From NCBI RefSeq assembly GCF_001612685.1, contig NZ_BDAY01000056.1, positions 1-64,000 of the forward strand: 64,000 nt of DNA. Reading direction: 5' to 3'. This DNA comes from Nocardia altamirensis NBRC 108246 (GTDB lineage: Bacteria; Actinomycetota; Actinomycetes; Mycobacteriales; Mycobacteriaceae). Positions 60,400 to 64,000 of the stretch are shown piece after piece. The translations under genes were made by a program, and so were the position numbers. A model generated the notes under the pieces. That model was given only the letters and a program-made list of their open reading frames with translations. It searched no databases and was not told where the DNA came from. The number at the start of each line of letters is the position of its first letter. The first letter of the stretch is position 1.

Positions 60400-62202
60400 G
60401 TGCCCAGCCATGCCAGCGCGCGGATTACGAAGGTACTCGTAGCTAACCGAGGCGAGATTGCCGTCCGCGTGATCCGGGCGGCCAAGGACGCAGGCATCGG
60501 CAGTGTTGCGGTGTATGCGGAGCCGGATGCGCAAGCCCCCTTCGTGCAACTCGCCGACGAGGCCTTCGCCCTCGGCGGGCAGACCTCGGCCGAGTCGTAC
60601 CTGGTTTTCGAGAAGATCCTGGACGCCGCGGCCCGCTCCGGCGCCGACGCGATCCACCCCGGCTACGGCTTCCTTTCCGAGAACGCCGACTTCGCCCAGG
60701 CCGTCCTCGACGCGGGGCTGATCTGGATCGGCCCGTCGCCGCAGTCGATTCGCGACCTCGGTGACAAGGTCACCGCGCGCCACATCGCCGAGCGCGCCAA
60801 GGCGCCGATGGCCGCAGGCACCAAGGACCCGGTCAAGAACGCCGACGAGGTCGTCGCCTTCGCCAAGGAGTACGGCGTTCCGGTCGCGATCAAGGCGGCA
60901 TTCGGTGGTGGTGGCCGCGGCATGAAGGTCGCGCACACCATCGAGGAGATCCCCGAGCTGTTCGAATCGGCCACCCGCGAAGCGATCGCCGCGTTCGGCC
61001 GTGGCGAATGCTTCGTCGAGCAGTACCTGGACAAGGCGCGGCACGTGGAGGCCCAGGTCATCGCCGACCAGCACGGCAACGTCGTCGTCGCAGGCACCCG
61101 CGACTGCTCGCTGCAGCGCCGGTTCCAGAAGCTGGTCGAGGAGGCGCCTGCGCCGTTCCTCTCCGATGAGGTCCGCGCGAAGATTCACGCCTCGGCCAAG
61201 GCCATCTGCCGGGAAGCCGGCTACTACGGTGCTGGCACCGTCGAATACCTGGTGCAGGGCGAGACGGTGTCGTTCCTCGAGGTGAACACCCGGCTTCAGG
61301 TCGAGCACCCGGTGACCGAGGAGACCGCGGGCATCGACCTGGTGCGTCAGCAGTTCCGCATCGCCAACGGCGAAGAGCTGACCATCACCGAGGACCCGAC
61401 CCCGCGCGGTCACTCGTTCGAGTTCCGCATCAACGGTGAGGACGCCGGTCGCGGCTTCCTGCCCGCCCCCGGCCCGGTCACCGCTTACCGCGAGCCCAGC
61501 GGCCCCGGCGTGCGCGTCGACTCCGGCGTGGTCGAGGGCAGCGTGATCGGCGGCCAGTTCGACTCGATGCTGGCCAAGCTGATCGTCACCGGCGAGAACC
61601 GCACCCAGGCGCTCGAGCGGGCCCGGCGCGCGCTCGCCGAGTTCCACGTCGAAGGGCTCGCCACCGTCATCCCGTTCCACCGCGCGATCGTCGAGGATCC
61701 GGCGTTCATCGGGGACGGCGCGAAGTTCGACGTCTACACCAAGTGGATCGAAAACGAATGGGTCAACACCGTCGAGCCGTTCACCAGCGGTGCGCAGGAC
61801 GATGAGGACGAGGACCTGCCACGGCAGAAGGTGGTCGTCGAGGTCGGCGGGCGTCGCGTCGAGGTGTCGCTGCCCGGCCAGTTCAGCCTCGGCGGTGGCG
61901 GTCCCGTCGCCGCGGGCAACGGCGCTGGCGTGGTGCGCAAGAAGCCGAAGCCGCGCAAGCGTGGCGGTGCCGGTGGCGGCGCTGCCTCCGGTGACGCGGT
62001 CACCGCGCCGATGCAGGGCACCGTGGTGAAGGTCGCCGTCGAAGAGGGCCAGTCCGTCGAGGCAGGCGACCTGATCGTGGTGCTCGAGGCCATGAAGATG
62101 GAGAACCCCGTCAACGCGCACAAGGCTGGCGTAGTCACCGGACTCGCCGTCGAGGCGGGGGCCGCGATCACCCAGGGCACGGTGCTCGCAGAGATCAAGT
62201 AG
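60400..62202 (+). CDS. accA3: Acyl-CoA carboxylase alpha subunit (biotin carboxylase/carrier)
   Basis: A 600-residue fusion. Residues about 5-450 form the biotin carboxylase (A-N-R-G-E-I-A-V-R-V-I-R, ATP-grasp G-G-G-G-R-G-M, E-V-N-T-R-L-Q-V-E-H). A Gly/Lys/Arg-rich linker (about 500-530) leads to the carrier domain with E-A-M-K-M (563-567; biotinylated Lys566). It supplies carboxybiotin to AccD5 and other beta subunits. GTG 60400 has GGAGG 5 bases upstream. The SufE-like gene found between sseA and accA3 in M. tuberculosis is missing from the 158-base gap. Confidence 0.96.
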   Translation: MPSHASARITKVLVANRGEIAVRVIRAAKDAGIGSVAVYAEPDAQAPFVQLADEAFALGGQTSAESYLVFEKILDAAARSGADAIHPGYGFLSENADFAQAVLDAGLIWIGPSPQSIRDLGDKVTARHIAERAKAPMAAGTKDPVKNADEVVAFAKEYGVPVAIKAAFGGGGRGMKVAHTIEEIPELFESATREAIAAFGRGECFVEQYLDKARHVEAQVIADQHGNVVVAGTRDCSLQRRFQKLVEEAPAPFLSDEVRAKIHASAKAICREAGYYGAGTVEYLVQGETVSFLEVNTRLQVEHPVTEETAGIDLVRQQFRIANGEELTITEDPTPRGHSFEFRINGEDAGRGFLPAPGPVTAYREPSGPGVRVDSGVVEGSVIGGQFDSMLAKLIVTGENRTQALERARRALAEFHVEGLATVIPFHRAIVEDPAFIGDGAKFDVYTKWIENEWVNTVEPFTSGAQDDEDEDLPRQKVVVEVGGRRVEVSLPGQFSLGGGGPVAAGNGAGVVRKKPKPRKRGGAGGGAASGDAVTAPMQGTVVKVAVEEGQSVEAGDLIVVLEAMKMENPVNAHKAGVVTGLAVEAGAAITQGTVLAEIK

Positions 62203-62234
62203 TGCGCACGTAAACGTACGGCGAACACCGTTTC

Positions 62235-62269
62235 GAGCGGGCGCTGGGCGACAACGCCCGCGCCCGCTC
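62235..62269 (+). terminator. accA3 terminator
   Basis: GAGCGGGCGC (62235-62244) pairs with GCGCCCGCTC (62260-62269), with an inner GGGCG/CGCCC stem and loop ACAA. It ends 33 bases or more past the accA3 stop. Confidence 0.75.
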
Positions 62270-62274
62270 TGTCG

Positions 62275-62280
62275 TATCGT
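62275..62280 (+). promoter_or_regulatory. -10 of leaderless patatin gene
   Basis: TATCGT at 62275-62280 fits the actinobacterial TAnnnT -10 and lies 7 bases before GTG 62288, the expected distance for a leaderless start. Confidence 0.35.
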
Positions 62281-62287
62281 GGATCGG

Positions 62288-63226
62288 GTGATCAGTTCGC
62301 GTAGCGTCTCCGCCGTCGCGGAAATGATCCGCGCCCGCCACGCAGCGGGACACCGCACCGACGGGAACCGGCTGGTGCTGGTCGTCGAGGGTGGCGGAAG
62401 CCGAGGGGTCTACTCCAGCGGCATGGTGTCCGGCCTCGAAGAACTAGGCCTCGGGTCCGTCTTCGACGCCGTCTACGGCACCTCGGCGGGCGCCATCAAC
62501 GGCGCATGGCTGCTCGGTGGCCGCGCCAGGGCAGGCATGCGAACGTGGACCGATCCGGCGATCATGCGCCGCGCCATCGACCCGGCCAGGCTGCTGCGCG
62601 GGAAGCCCGCTTTCGATCTGCACTACCTGGTGCATCAGGTGTACGACCGGATCGAGCCGATGAACTTCGCGGCGATCCTGGCCAACGACACCACCTTTCA
62701 CCCGATCGCCACCGACATCCACACCGGCCGCGCGGTCGACCTGAACCCGCACATCGTCGATCAGACCACCTTGAAGGCTGCGCTGCGCGCGTCCGCAGGC
62801 CTGCCCGTTCTCGCCGGTCCGCCGGTCCCTCTCGGTGGCTCGCACTACTTCGATGGTGGGCTCACCGAAACCGTGCCGATCCGCACCGCCGTCGCCAACG
62901 GTGCGACCCACGCGCTGGTCCTGCGCACCCGCCGGATCGACGAGCAGCGCCCGCCTGCTCCGCTCCTGCATCGTGTCGTCGGCGGCGGCTACATGCGCCT
63001 CGCCGCACCCGGCGCCTACCGCGCGTGGCTGCAGCGCCCACAGCAGCAGGCGGTCGAGGATCGCGCGCTCGCCGAGCGCGGCGACACCGTCCTGCAGATC
63101 CACCCGCCCCTGGGCTCTCCCGACATCGACAGCGCCGCCCGCGACACCGGCCTGCTCGGCGCGGCGCTGGAGATCGGCCGCAACGCGGTGCTCGCTGCCC
63201 TGTCCGCGGGTGCTCGCGTCGCTTGA
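62288..63226 (+). CDS. Patatin-like phospholipase
   Basis: A 312-residue Ser-Asp dyad lipase. G-G-G-S-R-G-V-Y is the oxyanion loop, G-T-S-A-G-A the nucleophile elbow and F-D-G-G-L-T carries the Asp. Patatins remove fatty acids from phospholipids. No signal peptide or membrane segment is seen, so it is probably cytosolic or membrane-associated. GTG 62288 suits a leaderless -10; GTG 62279 adds 3 residues. Confidence 0.9.
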   Translation: MISSRSVSAVAEMIRARHAAGHRTDGNRLVLVVEGGGSRGVYSSGMVSGLEELGLGSVFDAVYGTSAGAINGAWLLGGRARAGMRTWTDPAIMRRAIDPARLLRGKPAFDLHYLVHQVYDRIEPMNFAAILANDTTFHPIATDIHTGRAVDLNPHIVDQTTLKAALRASAGLPVLAGPPVPLGGSHYFDGGLTETVPIRTAVANGATHALVLRTRRIDEQRPPAPLLHRVVGGGYMRLAAPGAYRAWLQRPQQQAVEDRALAERGDTVLQIHPPLGSPDIDSAARDTGLLGAALEIGRNAVLAALSAGARVA

Positions 63227-63260
63227 TGCTCCCCTAGGGGTTGTCCCGTCGATCCAGGCT

Positions 63261-64000
63261 CTAGTCCACGCGGACGGCGACACCGTTCGACAGGACGAAG
63301 TCGTGGAGTTCCAAGTGGTTGGGAGTGGTGCCACGGGGAAGATCGAAAACCAGCTGGGTGGTGGCTGATTCGCCGGGGGCAAGTTCGAACGAGTAGTTGT
63401 AGCGGTGTTGCGTGGCCTGCCAGATGCTCGCGGGGGCGTTGGGGTCGAACGACGTGCCGGTGGCGTCGTACAAGCGCTGGCCGAACGGCAGGAACCACTT
63501 CGGCTCATCGGAGATGTTGCGGACCGCGAGCGTGACGATCGAGAACGACCCTTCCGCGGACTGCAGGCCGACGCGGCGCACCCCGGTGTCCAGGTCGGTC
63601 ACGACGAACTCGAACTTGCCGTCCCGCACCGGAGTACCCGAAGGCGCTGGTACCTCCGGATCGAACCGATGCTGTTCCGGCGGCGGTCCCGGATCCTCCT
63701 CCACGGCCACCGAGGGTGGCGGTGCGCCTGCCCCGCCGCCCGAGTCACTCGCCCGGTTGCCCGATGCCAGCAACGCCATGCACCCGGCCGCCAGCATGAA
63801 CGGGGCCAGGAAGACGACGACAAGCACGCCGACCACCTTGGACAGCACACCACCGCGCTTGCGCCGCTTCAAACCAGGCAGGATCGGCTGCCATCGGATC
63901 AGCGGACGCCGCTGGTACGCAGTCGATTTCGCAGGCTTCGGGAAAACCCGCCGCCCGTAACCAACGGGATAGCGTTGCTGCGCCCCCTGCGGGCGCGCAA
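63261..64000 (-). CDS. DUF4352-like membrane-anchored protein (5' end outside window)
   Basis: The frame is open to the right edge, so at least 246 residues are seen and the start lies beyond base 64000. A basic, Gln/Arg-rich cytoplasmic tail is followed by one hydrophobic helix (V-V-G-V-L-V-V-V-F-L-A-P-F), a Pro/Gly linker and a C-terminal beta domain (about 125 residues) resembling DUF4352: F-E-F-V-V-T-D, then V-T-L-A-V-R-N-I-S-D-E and a late V-F-D-L-P. TTG 63872 has been an apparent start, but upstream codons continue without a stop. Function unknown; exported domain likely. Confidence 0.78.
   Translation of the reverse strand, partial: ARPQGAQQRYPVGYGRRVFPKPAKSTAYQRRPLIRWQPILPGLKRRKRGGVLSKVVGVLVVVFLAPFMLAAGCMALLASGNRASDSGGGAGAPPPSVAVEEDPGPPPEQHRFDPEVPAPSGTPVRDGKFEFVVTDLDTGVRRVGLQSAEGSFSIVTLAVRNISDEPKWFLPFGQRLYDATGTSFDPNAPASIWQATQHRYNYSFELAPGESATTQLVFDLPRGTTPNHLELHDFVLSNGVAVRVD

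Noticed and set aside
60397..62358. Long minus-strand frame opposite accA3
   Set aside because: Shadow of the biotin carboxylase gene; His/Val/Asp-rich composition typical of antisense translations, no ribosome site.
1..64000. Mobile elements, CRISPR, tRNA and rRNA
   Set aside because: No transposase, integrase, phage gene, regularly spaced repeat array or tRNA cloverleaf was found; the direct repeats near fadE are not enough to call a mobile element.

Overview
The window is high-GC DNA from a mycolic-acid actinomycete, most likely Nocardia or a close relative (Rhodococcus, Gordonia). Codons are strongly G/C-ending, many starts are GTG or TTG, several promoters look leaderless, and the right end carries the mycobacterial-type gene order fadE25, purE, purK, gtrA, PH protein, birA, accD5, accE5, maf, sseA, accA3. 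I see no rRNA, tRNA, CRISPR array, transposase or phage gene. About 59 protein genes are supported; one at each edge is cut by the window.

Layout. 1-7 kb: a secreted protein (cut), fused isobutyryl-CoA mutase IcmF, an amidohydrolase and a Baeyer-Villiger-type monooxygenase. 7-14 kb: DUF3224 protein, a TetR/BtuF-like pair, a SWIM + SNF2 helicase operon, a small unknown protein and an HNH lipoprotein. 14-18 kb: a rhodanese, a BenE transporter and a xanthine/uracil permease. 18-22.6 kb: branched-chain 2-oxoacid dehydrogenase operon (bkdA-bkdB-bkdC) with a divergent Lrp-type regulator. 22.6-31 kb: SDR, hydrolase, AraC regulator with thioesterase, NmrA-like reductase, MFS transporter, two tandem LppU-like membrane proteins and an AAA ATPase. 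31-34 kb: transhydrogenase operon pntAa-pntAb-pntB. 34-44.5 kb: HIT protein, mycothiol-dependent enzyme, peptidase E-like protein, GtrA, FAD oxidase, GNAT, a TetR/monooxygenase pair, an SCO6745-type protein and a TetR/TIM-barrel divergent pair. 44.5-64 kb: the fadE25-to-accA3 block, interrupted by a TetR gene, a toxin-antitoxin pair, a two-component system and an acyl-ACP desaturase, followed by a patatin and a DUF4352-like membrane protein (cut).

Much of the metabolism converges on acyl-CoA handling. BCKDH makes isobutyryl-, isovaleryl- and 2-methylbutyryl-CoA; IcmF interconverts isobutyryl- and butyryl-CoA; FadE oxidises acyl-CoAs; AccA3/AccD5/AccE5 carboxylate propionyl-CoA; DesA desaturates acyl-ACP; BirA biotinylates AccA3; PntAB links the NADH and NADPH pools.

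Most notable observations: (1) the accA3-linked sulfurtransferase has serine where the rhodanese catalytic cysteine should be, and the SufE-like gene that follows it in M. tuberculosis is absent; (2) a ~0.5 kb islet lies between two copies of the fadE 3' end plus terminator, and a smaller 3'-end duplication follows birA; (3) a near-perfect 29-bp operator containing a promoter lies between a TetR gene and a TIM-barrel gene; (4) a SNF2 helicase carries a tandem 17-residue repeat inside its ATPase core; (5) an intergenic fold-back pairs fully, with G-U wobble, only as plus-strand RNA; (6) a PIN toxin is paired with an excisionase-like antitoxin inside a conserved block. I did not find a clear multi-gene system that I could call new.
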